DNA of 64,000 bases from Synechococcales cyanobacterium C42_A2020_086 (GCA_015272325.1 JACYLU010000002.1:372001-436000); one strand, 5' to 3'. Counted from the first letter of the stretch, positions 38,219 to 47,728 are shown. Made by a program: numbers and translations. Notes: generated by a model not told the origin, from the letters alone.

Positions 38219-39007
38219 TCATCTTCTGCTGTGTCTATGGATTAACAGCCGTTGTAGCCCGAGCAGTATGGCTAGTGCCGCCGCTAGCCCAAGGGCCACG
38301 GTTACAATTAGCGGAAAACTGGATTGCCGAACGGCCACGGCAACGGCAGCCCAGATGATTACCAACGAGTAGGCTGCGTCTCGATAACGCCAGGCTAATG
38401 TGGCAGCAATGGCGGCCGCGATGACCAACAGGAGCACCGTCCATACGGGTGCGGGAATGCCACCCCCGGTCCAGCCGCCGCTGTCCAGTGCACAGGCTAC
38501 ATTAACAATGGTTGCAACGCTGATCCAACCGAGGTAGATGCTGAAGGGGATCTGAATCAACCACCTGTCTTGCCGCGAATCTAAGCGATGGCTGGCTTGT
38601 CGAACGACAGCAATTTGATAGATGGCAATCAAGGGCAGCAAAATCCCAAGCATAGCTACCACCGAGAGCCAAAATAAACGCGACAGGAAGAGAAACACCC
38701 ACACAGCCTGCGCTATACAAGTGACGATGACCCAAAGCTGAATGGACTGAACTGCCGGATCGCGGCGCTGAGCGGGCAAGAGCTGATAAATGCCGAATGC
38801 CAGCAGCCCTAAATAAATCACACCCCAGATCGCAAAGGCGTAATTTGCTGGAATAATCAGCACGTTGGCGAATTGGGTGTTAGAGATCTCGCCAATAGAT
38901 TGCCCGTTTAGCGGAAATAGATTAGACCAGACATTTACGGCAAAGGTACCCAGAATGGCTGCTAAGGTCAGTCCGGCGCGCAGGAGAGAAGAAGCAGTAG
39001 ATTTCAT
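38219..39007 (-). CDS. TspO/MBR-like tryptophan-rich membrane protein
   Basis: 262 residues with about seven membrane helices. The segment NYAFAIWGVIYLGLLAFGIYQ and the Trp-rich pieces (WVIVTCIAQAVWVFLFLSRLFWLS, YLGWISVATIVN) resemble the larger cyanobacterial relatives of TspO, which bind tetrapyrroles. The function here is inferred from similarity only. It is monocistronic, downstream of the kinase-TPR gene. Confidence 0.7.
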   Translation of the reverse strand: MKSTASSLLRAGLTLAAILGTFAVNVWSNLFPLNGQSIGEISNTQFANVLIIPANYAFAIWGVIYLGLLAFGIYQLLPAQRRDPAVQSIQLWVIVTCIAQAVWVFLFLSRLFWLSVVAMLGILLPLIAIYQIAVVRQASHRLDSRQDRWLIQIPFSIYLGWISVATIVNVACALDSGGWTGGGIPAPVWTVLLLVIAAAIAATLAWRYRDAAYSLVIIWAAVAVAVRQSSFPLIVTVALGLAAALAILLGLQRLLIHRHSRR

Positions 39008-39309
39008 GAGCCACCACGAGCCAGCGCTACAGGTCGATTGTAAGCAGATCTTGACCCGATTGTGGCTCTATCGCAGGAAATGCAATGATGGTTGAACCTG
39101 CAATCATCGCTGTACAAACGTACTTATTTTCTATCGCATGGATAGACGCTTAACTGGCTTTGCCGATGCCATTGCTGCTACCTTGTAGGCAAACGGCAGG
39201 ATGAAGCTGATAAATTCAACTGGTAGCAGGTTCATACAACGCTGCTTCTATCGGGCTTGCTGCCCTCGCGCTTGGAGCAAATGGATAAAGTCGAGATAAG
39301 ACTCAATCG
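39008..39309. other. Intergenic region, nothing recognised
   Basis: About 300 bases between the TspO-like gene and the pstS remnant. I see no coding frame, no tRNA and no strong hairpin. Confidence 0.4.
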
Positions 39310-39925
39310 TCACGGGATTGCTTGAATCATTTGCAGTACTTGCCCTACCACCTTATCAGGCAATGGTACATAGCCTAATTCCTCAGCTAGCTTTGCCCCA
39401 TCTTGTAGTGCCCAACGGATATACTGCTTGAGGACCTCTGCCTTTGCTGGGTTAGCATACCGTTCATACAGCAGTAAATAGGTCAGTTCCACAATTGGAT
39501 AGGCTTCAGCCTGTTGTGGATCGACGAGCAAGGCTGCTTCAAAATGATTGTCTGCAGTTACTGTTTGTGATGCCACAGCTGTGAATGCAACGGAAGGTGC
39601 TACAAAGCGACCCGCTCGATTTTGTAACGTTGCCATTGAGAAGTTGTTTGTTCTGGCATAGTCGATACTCTAAATATCCGATCGCGCCTGGAGTTTGCTG
39701 AATGACTACACTGGGACCCTCTTCACCTTTTGCACCGATACCAGTAACCCATTGAACAGTGTTACCGGAGTCTGCCAGGATGAACAGACTTTTTCCAGGT
39801 GTTGAGTCAACCGTAGCGTGGTGCCAGAGCCATCAGCACGGTAAACAAAGGTAATGGGAAGTCGGGGTAACACTGCTCCGAGATTGTCTTTGATAATTTG
39901 CGGGTTGGACCAATTGATGATTCTC
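39310..39925 (-). pseudogene. pstS: Phosphate-binding protein PstS remnant, frameshifted
   Basis: Three frames in a row give a PstS C-terminal half: IINWSNPQIIKDNLGAVLPRLP and VYRADGSGTTLRLTQHLEKV, then NTVQWVTGIGAKGEEGPSVV and IQQTPGAIGYLEY, then ATLQNRAGRFVAPS through LTYLLLYERYANPAKAEVLK to the stop. At least two frameshifts and a missing 5' half make it non-functional. It follows an intact MFS gene on the same strand; no pstCAB genes are adjacent. Confidence 0.85.
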
Positions 39926-39960
39926 TTAAACGCGAATGTGAACGGAAGTCCAAGGGTTAC

Positions 39961-41109
39961 TTAATTGCGATTCACTAACAATACTAAAATGGCAATCAGT
40001 TGAATCACAACTGAAAAACTCACTAGAGCAGTCAGGGAGAAGTCATACAGAATGCCCATCAAAGCACTTCCGACAAACCAGGCGAGGCCATACCCTGTAT
40101 TGAAAATGCCGTAGGCCGAGCCACGCCGCTCTGGTGGCACCATACCTGCGACCACTGCTTTTAGGATAGATTCTTGTGCCCCCATGCCGATACCCCACAG
40201 GATCATGCCCAATACGACAGCACCAGTGCCACCCCAAAAAATGACGGGGGCAAATCCCGTAGACAGCACAATTGCCAGGATTAGGGTTGTGATGCCAATT
40301 CGGTCGAACCAGTAACCAAAGATTAGGGCAGCGATCGCATCCACCCCCATTGCCAATGCATAGAGCAGAGGAATCTGAGTCGGCTCATTGAGTCCAGCCT
40401 GTTTCAGGTGAAAGGCAACTAGGGGGAAATCCACAAACCCGGCGGCAATCAGAGCGACGGCAGCCAGGTAGATCCAAAAGCGACGCGGCAGCCCCTCTCC
40501 GTGCAGGTCTTGCGGGGTGGGTTCAAACTCTCGCGGGTTGGGATAAATCGATTGACCGACCAGCAGCGCCACTAGCCCCAAAACCGCTGGAATCACCAGA
40601 ACGGCAAACCCGGCTGGATAGCCTTGTTGCAGAGCTAGGACGGCTGTCACAAGTAGCGGTCCCGACACGGCCCCAAGCTGATCCATGGCTTCGTGAAGTC
40701 CAAAGCCAAAGCCCTTGCCAACTCGGATGGCCGCATGGGACAGCAACACATCTCTGGGGGGTGTGCGAATGGCTTTGCCCGTGCGTTCAGCAATCATGAG
40801 ACTCGCCAGTACCTCCCAGCGCCCTGCTAGTGCCATCAGGGGAACCACAGCCGTGTTGATTGCATAGCCTAACGTCGTAATGCGCCAATACTGTCGAGTG
40901 CGATCGCTCAAATAGCCTGTAAGTAACCGTAATCCATGGCCAATCAGTTCCCCCAATCCTGCCGTTAAGCCAACCACCGTACCACTAGCCCCCAAGACGG
41001 CTAGATAAGCTCCAGTGATGCTGCGTGCTCCCTCATAGGTGGCATCGGCGCAAAGACTCACAATTCCCAATAGCACTACAAATTTGAGGGCAGCACGAGA
41101 TTTAGCCAT
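39961..41109 (-). CDS. Major facilitator superfamily permease
   Basis: 382 residues with about 11-12 helices. The cytoplasmic loop 2-3 motif is seen as LLTGYLSDRTRQYWRI, and AERTGKAIRTPPRDVLLS follows a pattern common in a group of bacterial MFS proteins of unknown substrate. It ends in a stop right beside the pstS remnant. Its neighbours (pstS remnant, Mop, mod genes) hint at anion transport, but nothing in the sequence proves it. Confidence 0.82.
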   Translation of the reverse strand: MAKSRAALKFVVLLGIVSLCADATYEGARSITGAYLAVLGASGTVVGLTAGLGELIGHGLRLLTGYLSDRTRQYWRITTLGYAINTAVVPLMALAGRWEVLASLMIAERTGKAIRTPPRDVLLSHAAIRVGKGFGFGLHEAMDQLGAVSGPLLVTAVLALQQGYPAGFAVLVIPAVLGLVALLVGQSIYPNPREFEPTPQDLHGEGLPRRFWIYLAAVALIAAGFVDFPLVAFHLKQAGLNEPTQIPLLYALAMGVDAIAALIFGYWFDRIGITTLILAIVLSTGFAPVIFWGGTGAVVLGMILWGIGMGAQESILKAVVAGMVPPERRGSAYGIFNTGYGLAWFVGSALMGILYDFSLTALVSFSVVIQLIAILVLLVNRN

Positions 41110-41202
41110 TAAAAATCCTGGTTAATTTTTTTGACTTCTTTCACTGATTTCACTGATTTCACTGAGGGGATAGCTTAGTTCAACACCACCCCCCAGCTTA
41201 GA

Positions 41203-41412
41203 TCAATCCGTTGCAATCATGACATCCGACGCTTTCACAACAGCATAGACCTCTTTACCCTCTGTCAGCCCTAATCTTTCGGCTGAAGATTTGGTGATCA
41301 CTGCCACAATTTCAATTCCTGGAGCCACTTCAACCATTACTTCTGCATTCACAGTTCCGAGCACCAGAGCCTTAACTTTGCCCTTCAGAGTATTGCGTGC
41401 GCTAACTTCCAT
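41203..41412 (-). CDS. Mop-type molybdate-binding protein (molbindin, TOBE domain)
   Basis: 69 residues forming a single Mop/TOBE domain: SARNTLKGKVKALVLGTVNAEVMVEVAPG, then ITKSSAERLGLTEGKEVYAVVKASDVMI. Mop proteins assemble into small oligomers that store or buffer molybdate or tungstate. It is divergent from the mod operon with about 160 bases between the two, so the two probably share control. Confidence 0.9.
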   Translation of the reverse strand: MEVSARNTLKGKVKALVLGTVNAEVMVEVAPGIEIVAVITKSSAERLGLTEGKEVYAVVKASDVMIATD

Positions 41413-41575
41413 CGTTTGAGAACCTTCCCTATCATGAATGAGCCAATTTCTACATCATTTGCTGACTCAGCTCAAAAATTTTGATACCCAAGCTACAGAA
41501 CCTTGAGCAGATATATTGGCATTGTGTTAATAATACTTGCCTAAGGCGTTGAGTTTGCCAAGGATTTGTCAGGAA

Positions 41576-42391
41576 ATGATCAAGAAGCAAAAGTGGTTTT
41601 GGGTACTAGCTTTAGTGGGGCTGTTGGCGGCGTGCGGCATATCTACGGCGGAGCAATCGTCCTCCCTTTCTGGAACGTCCACGGCTGAACCAATCACCCT
41701 AACGATTTCTGCGGCGGCTGATTTGAATTATGTGTTTCCAGAAATTGGCAAGCTGTGGGAGCAAGAAACGGGGCATCGGGTGACGTTTAACTTGGGTTCT
41801 ACAGGGCAACTAGCGCAGCAGATTGAACGGGGTGCACCAGTCGATCTGTTCGCGGCAGCCAATAAGAAATTTGTTGAAGATTTAGACAAAAAAGGGCTGG
41901 TGTATTCAGATACAAAGGAGCTGTACGGTGTGGGGCGGCTGACTCTGTGGCAGCGAGAGGAGGGTACTCATGAGATTAAGGACATCAAAGACCTGATGAA
42001 ACCGGAAATCCAACGGGTGGCAATCGCCAATCCAGACCATGCCCCCTATGGCGTAGCAGCACGAGAGGCGTTGCAGTCGGCAGGCATTTGGGAGGAGATT
42101 CAACCCAAGCTCATTCTTGGTGAAAACATCAAGCAAACCCAGCAGTATGCCCAAACCGGCAATGTGGATGTGGCGATCGCGGCGCTCTCGATCAGTGTGG
42201 AAAAGCCTGGAAAATGGGTGCTGGTGCCCGAGGAACTCCACAACCCCCTAGAACAAATGCTGGCAGTTCCCAAAAGTGCCCCCCACCCAGAGGAAGCTAA
42301 GCAGTTTGCTGCCTTTATCAACGGCGAAAAAGGGAGACCCCTAATGCGGAAGTATGGCTTTGTTCTGCCTGGGGAGGAGCCAGTGTCATGA
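41576..42391 (+). CDS. modA: Molybdate ABC transporter substrate-binding lipoprotein
   Basis: 271 residues from ATG 41576. A lipobox LLAACG follows the signal helix (VLALVGL). The body is ModA-like: TISAAADLNYVFPEIGKLWE, FNLGSTGQLAQQIERGAPVDLFAAA and the GNVDVAIAALSI region. It captures molybdate or tungstate outside the plasma membrane. Its stop overlaps the modB start (ATGA), so it is translationally coupled. Confidence 0.93.
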   Translation: MIKKQKWFWVLALVGLLAACGISTAEQSSSLSGTSTAEPITLTISAAADLNYVFPEIGKLWEQETGHRVTFNLGSTGQLAQQIERGAPVDLFAAANKKFVEDLDKKGLVYSDTKELYGVGRLTLWQREEGTHEIKDIKDLMKPEIQRVAIANPDHAPYGVAAREALQSAGIWEEIQPKLILGENIKQTQQYAQTGNVDVAIAALSISVEKPGKWVLVPEELHNPLEQMLAVPKSAPHPEEAKQFAAFINGEKGRPLMRKYGFVLPGEEPVS

Positions 42392-43128
42392 TTTGGCAGC
42401 CTGCTATTCTGTCACTCCAGGTAACTGTCCTAGCTAGCGTGATGATTCTGCTCCTGGGTCTCAGCTTGGGAATCTTTTTAGCCCGCAAGCAATTTCCGGG
42501 ACAGATTGTTGTTTCGACTCTGCTCAACTTGCCACTGGTTTTACCTCCCAGTGTGGTGGGCTATTTCTTACTCTTAGCATTGGGTCGGGGCAGTCCAATC
42601 AAAGAATGGTTGGGCATCGATTTGCTCTTTACCTGGCAAGCAGGAGCGATCGCCTCTGCGGTGGTGGCACTGCCTTTGATGGTGGAGTCTACTAGAGCCG
42701 CGATCGCCAACGTGAATCCTGAACTAGAAGCCGCTGCTCGCACTCTGGGATCGACCGAGTGGGAAGTCCTGCGACGGATTACCGTCCCTGTGGCATATCG
42801 AGGCATTCTAGCAGGGTTCGGACTCAGTGTTGCTCGCGGGTTGGGGGAATTTGGCGCGACGTTGATGGTGGCGGGCAGCATCCCCGGTCGCACCCAAACC
42901 CTGCCCTTAGCCATTTATGATGCTGTGCAAATGCAGCGTTACACACTCGCGAACGTCATGGTGCTGATCATGACCACGATCGCCTTTGTGCTGCTGTGGT
43001 GGGTCAGACATCTGGAAGCCCAACATCCCCACAATCGAACCCAACGGCAACCCCAACTCCAAAAGCGTCGCCATGAAACTCATCGTCGAGATTCAAAAAC
43101 AGCTTCCCCACTACGATCTGGATATTAG
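42388..43128 (+). CDS. modB: Molybdate ABC transporter permease
   Basis: 246 residues. Five or six helices and the EAA loop (ELEAAARTLGSTEWEVLRRI, GLARGLGEFGATLMVAG-type end) mark it as ModB. LPLVLPPSVVGYFLLL is the usual ModB N-terminal segment. The last ~20 residues (basic, RTQRQPQLQKRRHETHRR) overlap the start of modC by 56 bases, an unusually long overlap that suggests the true C-terminus of ModB was extended. Confidence 0.93.
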   Translation: MIWQPAILSLQVTVLASVMILLLGLSLGIFLARKQFPGQIVVSTLLNLPLVLPPSVVGYFLLLALGRGSPIKEWLGIDLLFTWQAGAIASAVVALPLMVESTRAAIANVNPELEAAARTLGSTEWEVLRRITVPVAYRGILAGFGLSVARGLGEFGATLMVAGSIPGRTQTLPLAIYDAVQMQRYTLANVMVLIMTTIAFVLLWWVRHLEAQHPHNRTQRQPQLQKRRHETHRRDSKTASPLRSGY

Positions 43129-44152
43129 CTTTACCGTTGAAGGGGAAACCCTAGGGCTGTTGGGCAGCTCCGGTTCCGGCAAAAGTATGACGTTGCGTTG
43201 TATTGCTGGAATTGAAACGCCAACTCAGGGAACGATCGCGTTGAATGATCGTATCTTGTACGATTCCCACAAGGGAATTAATTTGCCAAGCCGCGATCGC
43301 AAGGTTGGTTTTGTGTTTCAACACTATGCCCTATTTCCCCATATGACTGTTGCTCAAAACATTGCTTACGGGTTGAGGGGTTTGTCGAAATCGGCAACTC
43401 ATCAACGGGTTACTGAGCAACTGAAACAAGTGCAGTTATTGGAATTGGGCGATCGCTACCCGCATCAACTCTCTGGAGGACAACAGCAGCGAGTCGCCTT
43501 GGCGAGGGCGTTGGCAACAGAACCTGATGTGTTGTTGCTCGACGAACCGTTTTCGGCATTGGATACCCATCTCCGGAGTGAATTAGAAAAGCAGCTCATC
43601 ACAACACTCTCAAGCTATAGAGGACTCACACTTTTTGTTAGTCATAACTTGGAAGAAGCCTACCGCGTTTGCCAAAAGTTATTGGTGCTTGATCAGGGTA
43701 AAGTTGTTGCTGCTGGCGATAAACAGGTTATTTTCGATCGCCCCGGTACCCTCGCTGTTGCTCAGCTAACAGGCTGTAAAAATTACTCCCGCATTCAGCA
43801 TATCAATCGCTATACCGTTCGTGCTCTGGATTGGAGTTGCATCCTCCAAACTGTAGATTCTGTTTTACCCGTCCATACTCACATTGGAATTCGCGCCCAT
43901 CAAATTACTTTTTTGGATACTCTTGACCAGATCCCTGACCAGCCTAATACATTCCCCGCTTGGGTAGTATGGACGAGCGAAACCCCTCACCGCATGACGG
44001 TCTATCTAAAACTAAGAGAACCGCCGATTGATTTGGACGATTATCATCTCCAAGCAGAAGTATTCAAAGAAAAGTGGGAGCGCTTGAAGAATCGACCGAT
44101 GCCTTGGTTTATATACCTGAACTCAGATCGATTAACATTACTTCAACCCTAG
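43073..44152 (+). CDS. modC: Molybdate ABC transporter ATP-binding protein
   Basis: 359 residues from ATG 43073 (MKLIVEIQKQLPHYDLD). Walker A GSSGSGKS, Q-loop FVFQHYALFP, signature LSGGQQQR, Walker B DVLLLDEPF and the switch His (VSHNLEEAY) are complete. The C-terminal 120 residues form a TOBE-like regulatory region. It powers import by ModAB. It ends 9 bases before the second modA. Confidence 0.94.
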   Translation: MKLIVEIQKQLPHYDLDISFTVEGETLGLLGSSGSGKSMTLRCIAGIETPTQGTIALNDRILYDSHKGINLPSRDRKVGFVFQHYALFPHMTVAQNIAYGLRGLSKSATHQRVTEQLKQVQLLELGDRYPHQLSGGQQQRVALARALATEPDVLLLDEPFSALDTHLRSELEKQLITTLSSYRGLTLFVSHNLEEAYRVCQKLLVLDQGKVVAAGDKQVIFDRPGTLAVAQLTGCKNYSRIQHINRYTVRALDWSCILQTVDSVLPVHTHIGIRAHQITFLDTLDQIPDQPNTFPAWVVWTSETPHRMTVYLKLREPPIDLDDYHLQAEVFKEKWERLKNRPMPWFIYLNSDRLTLLQP

Positions 44153-44161
44153 GAAATTGCG

Positions 44162-44950
44162 ATGAAAGCTGGAAATCTCTTGACCTGGCTTGCCTGTGCT
44201 TTCGCCAGTCTGATACTCACCGTAAGCTGTGCCACCTCACCTGCACCTTCTGACGCTCCTGTAGAACTGACGCTTTCCTCCGCCATTGCCCTGACAGAAC
44301 CCTTGCAAGCAATCAAGCCCATTTATGAAGAGGAGCATCCAAATACTACCATCACCTACAACTTTGGGGCATCAGGAGAATTGCGCCAGCAAATTGGTAG
44401 TGGTGCGCCCGTTGATGTCTTTATTTCTGCTGCCCAAAAAGATATGGATGAGTTAGAAAAAGCCAATCTGCTGGCAGCTAATACTCGTCACAATCTGGTC
44501 AAAAATCAGATAGTGTTGGCTGTTCCCAGTGATTCCAGCAAAATCAATAGCTTACAAGATTTGACTCAAGCTGATGTCACTAGAATCGCCATTGGCAACC
44601 CCGACACTGTACCCATTGGGCGCTACTCTGAGGAAATCTTCAAGAATCTAGGGCTGTCGGAGCAGGTGCAACCCAAACTCATTTTGGGTAAAAATGTGCG
44701 TCAAGTTTTAGGCTATGTTGAAGCGGGTAATGTTGATGCGGCCTTGGTATGGGTGACAGATGCCAAAACAACCGATAAGGTTAAAATTGTAGAAACCATT
44801 CCAGAAAATCTCCATTCTCCAGCAATTCATCCCATTGCGGTGATTGCAGCCAGTACACACCCAAAGGAAGCGGAAGATTACGTTCAATTTTTATTGAGTG
44901 ACCAATCCAAATCCATCTTTGAGCAGTATGGTTTTACACCCGTCTCTTGA
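44162..44950 (+). CDS. modA: Second molybdate-type substrate-binding lipoprotein
   Basis: 262 residues; a signal helix and lipobox (ILTVSCA) then a ModA fold (ELTLSSAIALTEPLQAIKPI, YNFGASGELRQQIGSGAPVDVFISAA, NVDAALVWVTDAKTT). It differs clearly in sequence from the first modA of the operon, so it is not a recent duplicate. It may give the transporter a second specificity (for example tungstate versus molybdate) or it may be a sensor protein. The stop overlaps the next start. Confidence 0.9.
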   Translation: MKAGNLLTWLACAFASLILTVSCATSPAPSDAPVELTLSSAIALTEPLQAIKPIYEEEHPNTTITYNFGASGELRQQIGSGAPVDVFISAAQKDMDELEKANLLAANTRHNLVKNQIVLAVPSDSSKINSLQDLTQADVTRIAIGNPDTVPIGRYSEEIFKNLGLSEQVQPKLILGKNVRQVLGYVEAGNVDAALVWVTDAKTTDKVKIVETIPENLHSPAIHPIAVIAASTHPKEAEDYVQFLLSDQSKSIFEQYGFTPVS

Positions 44951-45906
44951 TGTCCCGACTCGATAAACTTCAGCCCTTCTTTACTCTACTGTCCGTTTTG
45001 TTCGGGCTAATGCTGGCTCAAGTTTCTGGGTTGGCACCCATGGCTAGTGCTCTGATTGTGCCGCTGCTAGCAGTCATGCTCTATGCCACCTTTCTGCCCA
45101 TGCCTCTCCAGCAGGTTGAACGCGCGATTCGCAATCTCAACGTCACCGCTGCTAGCTTGGGCATGAATTTTCTGTGGACACCCATTCTGGCGTGGGGACT
45201 GGGGGCTGTATTTTTGCGAGATACGCCCGATCTGTGGGTAGGCTTGATTATGTTGATGGTCACCCCCTGCACCGATTGGTATCTCGTTTTTACCAGCATA
45301 GCAGGAGGTGATGTGTCATTGGCAACCGCACTCCTGCCCTTTAACCTGATTCTGCAAATCGTTCTGCTGCCCATATACCTACTGGTGTTTACAAGCACCC
45401 TAGTCGAATTAAATCCCCAGGTGCTATTCGGTAGTATCCTCTGGGTATTACTCCTACCGTTATTGATTGCGTTTTTGTCGCGTCGATCGGCTGACTATCG
45501 ATGGGGGAAAGAGTGGCTCGATTGTCAGGTTCCCAAAATTACAGCCCTGCAAGTTATCTGTCTCAATATCGCTATCATTGCAATTTTTACTGCCGAAAGT
45601 CGAGCCTTGTTTGAGCATCCTGGGTTGCTGTTGCAACTATTGCCACCTGTAATCCTATTCTTTTTGATTAATTTTTGGGTCGCTCAGACACTAGGACGAC
45701 AATTACAGCTATCCTATGCCACTAGAGTTTGCTTGACTTATACTACCTTGGCACGCAATTCGCCCCTGTCTCTAGCGATCGCGGCTTCTACCTTTGCCGA
45801 TCGCCCTTTAATTACCCTCACCCTCGTCATTGGCCCTTTGATTGAGCTACCGATTTTAATATTGGTCTCACAGCGATTACGGGTTCTCGGAAAAACCCAA
45901 GAATAA
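44950..45906 (+). CDS. ACR3/BASS-family permease
   Basis: 318 residues, ten hydrophobic segments. The pattern MLMVTPCTDWYLVFTSIAGGD matches the conserved P-C-T motif of ACR3-type arsenite exporters and the related bile-acid:Na+ symporters, and LTYTTLARNSPLSLAIA matches the second half. The start ATG 44950 shares its A with the stop of the preceding modA2 (TGATG), so it is part of the mod operon. An arsenite or other anion exporter is possible; the substrate is unproven. Confidence 0.78.
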   Translation: MSRLDKLQPFFTLLSVLFGLMLAQVSGLAPMASALIVPLLAVMLYATFLPMPLQQVERAIRNLNVTAASLGMNFLWTPILAWGLGAVFLRDTPDLWVGLIMLMVTPCTDWYLVFTSIAGGDVSLATALLPFNLILQIVLLPIYLLVFTSTLVELNPQVLFGSILWVLLLPLLIAFLSRRSADYRWGKEWLDCQVPKITALQVICLNIAIIAIFTAESRALFEHPGLLLQLLPPVILFFLINFWVAQTLGRQLQLSYATRVCLTYTTLARNSPLSLAIAASTFADRPLITLTLVIGPLIELPILILVSQRLRVLGKTQE

Positions 45907-45911
45907 CTCCA

Positions 45912-47078
45912 ATGAAGCAAGACCACGACCTTTGCAATAATCTGAAGCAAATTCGGTTGCGGCTGGGCATGAGTCAGCAGGATCTAGCGGCAATTGCCGG
46001 GGTGTCTCGCCAGACGATCGGTGGCGTAGAAGCGGGACAGTATGCTCCTTCCACCACCGTGGCACTTCGGTTAGCCAGAGCACTGGGCTGTCAGGTCGAA
46101 GATTTATTTTGGCTGGAACAGGATACCCCAGAACTGGAAGCCATTCCTACCCAAGATTTTCCTACTGGCACGCCGCTGCGATTGAGTTTGGCCCGAGTTG
46201 GCGGGCGCTGGATTGCCCATCCCTTGATGGGAGAAAACGCCTTCCGGTTGGAAATGATTCCGGCGGATGGCGAAGCCGTTTATGGTGCTAACTCACCGAC
46301 CCTGACCGTTAAATTACTGGATGATCCAGAAAAACTTCAGCACACAGTCGTTTTGGCAGGTTGTACGCCAGCCCTTTCTCTCTGGGCGCGAGCGGCTGAA
46401 ATGTGGCACCCTAACCTGCGCGTCCACTGGACGTTTGACAACAGCATGAGTGCCCTGGAGCGGCTCTGTCGGGGAGAAGTGCATGTGGCGGGAATGCACC
46501 TGTATGATCCAGTAGCTCAAGACCATAATGTACCCTTCGTGCGAGCAGCGCTGAAAGAGAAAGCTGCCGTGTTGATCAATCTCGGCAGTTGGGAAGAGGG
46601 ATTATTGATTCATCCCAACAACCCCCTTAAACTGAAAACCATTCATGATTTGACCCAGCCTCATATCACGATTGTGAACCGCGAGGAAGGATCTGGCAGC
46701 CGTCAACTGTTAGAACGATCGCTGCAAGAGGCGGAGATTCCGTGCCATGCGGTGCATGGATTTGACCAGATTGTCCACGGGCATTTAGAAGTCGCTCATG
46801 CGATCGCTACCGGAAAAGCGACCGCTGGGGTGAGTACAGCATCGGTTGCCAAAGCCTTTGGGTTGGGGTTTATTCCCTTGCATTGTGCCCGCTATGATTT
46901 AGTCATCCTCAAATCTTATCTGGATGAGACACCTGTGCAACAATTGCTCAGTACACTAGGGCATCGGCGTGTGTTATCCCAACTCGCTGCTTTGGGCGGG
47001 TACGATACTAGCCAAACGGGTGAAGTAGTCGCAACCATTGAACCGCGCCCTTTGAATCGAGGAAAGAAAGATATCTGA
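45912..47078 (+). CDS. HTH (XRE-type) regulator fused to a PBP-like ligand domain
   Basis: 388 residues. An N-terminal Cro/CI-type HTH (LRLGMSQQDLAAIAGVSRQT, about residues 15-70) is followed by a periplasmic-binding-protein-like domain (about 90-375) with VVLAGCTPALSLWA, HVAGMHLYDP and REEGSGSRQLLE, the type also seen in ModE-like and MoeA-linked regulators. It should sense a small ligand (molybdate or a molybdenum-cofactor precursor) and control the mod operon, of which it is the last gene (5 bases after the ACR3-like gene). Confidence 0.88.
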   Translation: MKQDHDLCNNLKQIRLRLGMSQQDLAAIAGVSRQTIGGVEAGQYAPSTTVALRLARALGCQVEDLFWLEQDTPELEAIPTQDFPTGTPLRLSLARVGGRWIAHPLMGENAFRLEMIPADGEAVYGANSPTLTVKLLDDPEKLQHTVVLAGCTPALSLWARAAEMWHPNLRVHWTFDNSMSALERLCRGEVHVAGMHLYDPVAQDHNVPFVRAALKEKAAVLINLGSWEEGLLIHPNNPLKLKTIHDLTQPHITIVNREEGSGSRQLLERSLQEAEIPCHAVHGFDQIVHGHLEVAHAIATGKATAGVSTASVAKAFGLGFIPLHCARYDLVILKSYLDETPVQQLLSTLGHRRVLSQLAALGGYDTSQTGEVVATIEPRPLNRGKKDI

Positions 47079-47137
47079 TGTTTCTGGCTGCAAGTCAGTT
47101 TGTGATTTCGTGGGTCTTGCAGCCCCCATGAGAGAGG

Positions 47138-47647
47138 TCAAGCATGTACAATCAGCACTGAGCATGGTGCATGGTGCATGACATAATTACTCACACTGCC
47201 CAAGACTAATTCACTCAACCCTGTACGTCCCCGACTTCCCATCACAATCAAGTCGGCTTTCCAGGTTTGTGCCATTTTCTGAATCGTTCGACCCGGATTT
47301 CCAGGAATTTGAGTGAATTCGGTCGCGATTCCCATAGCGATAGCCTGTTCGCTGTAGGCCTGGAACTTCTCCAGACTTTCCTTTTCAAACTGCTGCCACT
47401 GTTGCCGATGAGCTTCCCAATTGATCTCGTCATACACTGAAAAGAACACAGGAGGCTGGGATGTCTTCAGTGGGTCCTGAGCGTCACCCATGCGCCGAGG
47501 CCAGCCCGGACTACCTTCGTTCTCCACAGATAATACATGCAACAGCATGAGACGTGCGTTCATGGCTTTGGCTAAAGCAACCGCCTTCGTGAAAACAGCT
47601 TGAGCCATAGGCGTGTCGTCTAGCGCAACTAGAATGTTTTGAAACAT
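47138..47647 (-). CDS. Universal stress protein (UspA family)
   Basis: 169 residues. It starts MFQNILVALDDTPMAQAVF and ends with the ATP-binding motif GSRGRTGLSELVLGSVSNYVMHHAPCSVLIVH. An insert between strands (about residues 45-80) makes it somewhat longer than the 140-residue core. It is on the same strand as, and just downstream of, the P-type ATPase, so it may be cotranscribed in a stress response. Role not specified by sequence. Confidence 0.93.
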   Translation of the reverse strand: MFQNILVALDDTPMAQAVFTKAVALAKAMNARLMLLHVLSVENEGSPGWPRRMGDAQDPLKTSQPPVFFSVYDEINWEAHRQQWQQFEKESLEKFQAYSEQAIAMGIATEFTQIPGNPGRTIQKMAQTWKADLIVMGSRGRTGLSELVLGSVSNYVMHHAPCSVLIVHA

Positions 47648-47728
47648 AAACGCTCCAAACCTTAGACTTCAATAGTTTCGATGGCTGAAGAACCCAGCCA
47701 GCCATTTCATCCGGCTATTTCAAATTGC

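Noticed and set aside
41538-41560. AAGGCGTTGAG upstream of modA as another stray CRISPR repeat
   Set aside because: Only 11 bases match, about what chance allows in 64 kb, and the hairpin is not kept (GCCTAAGGC lacks the loop).
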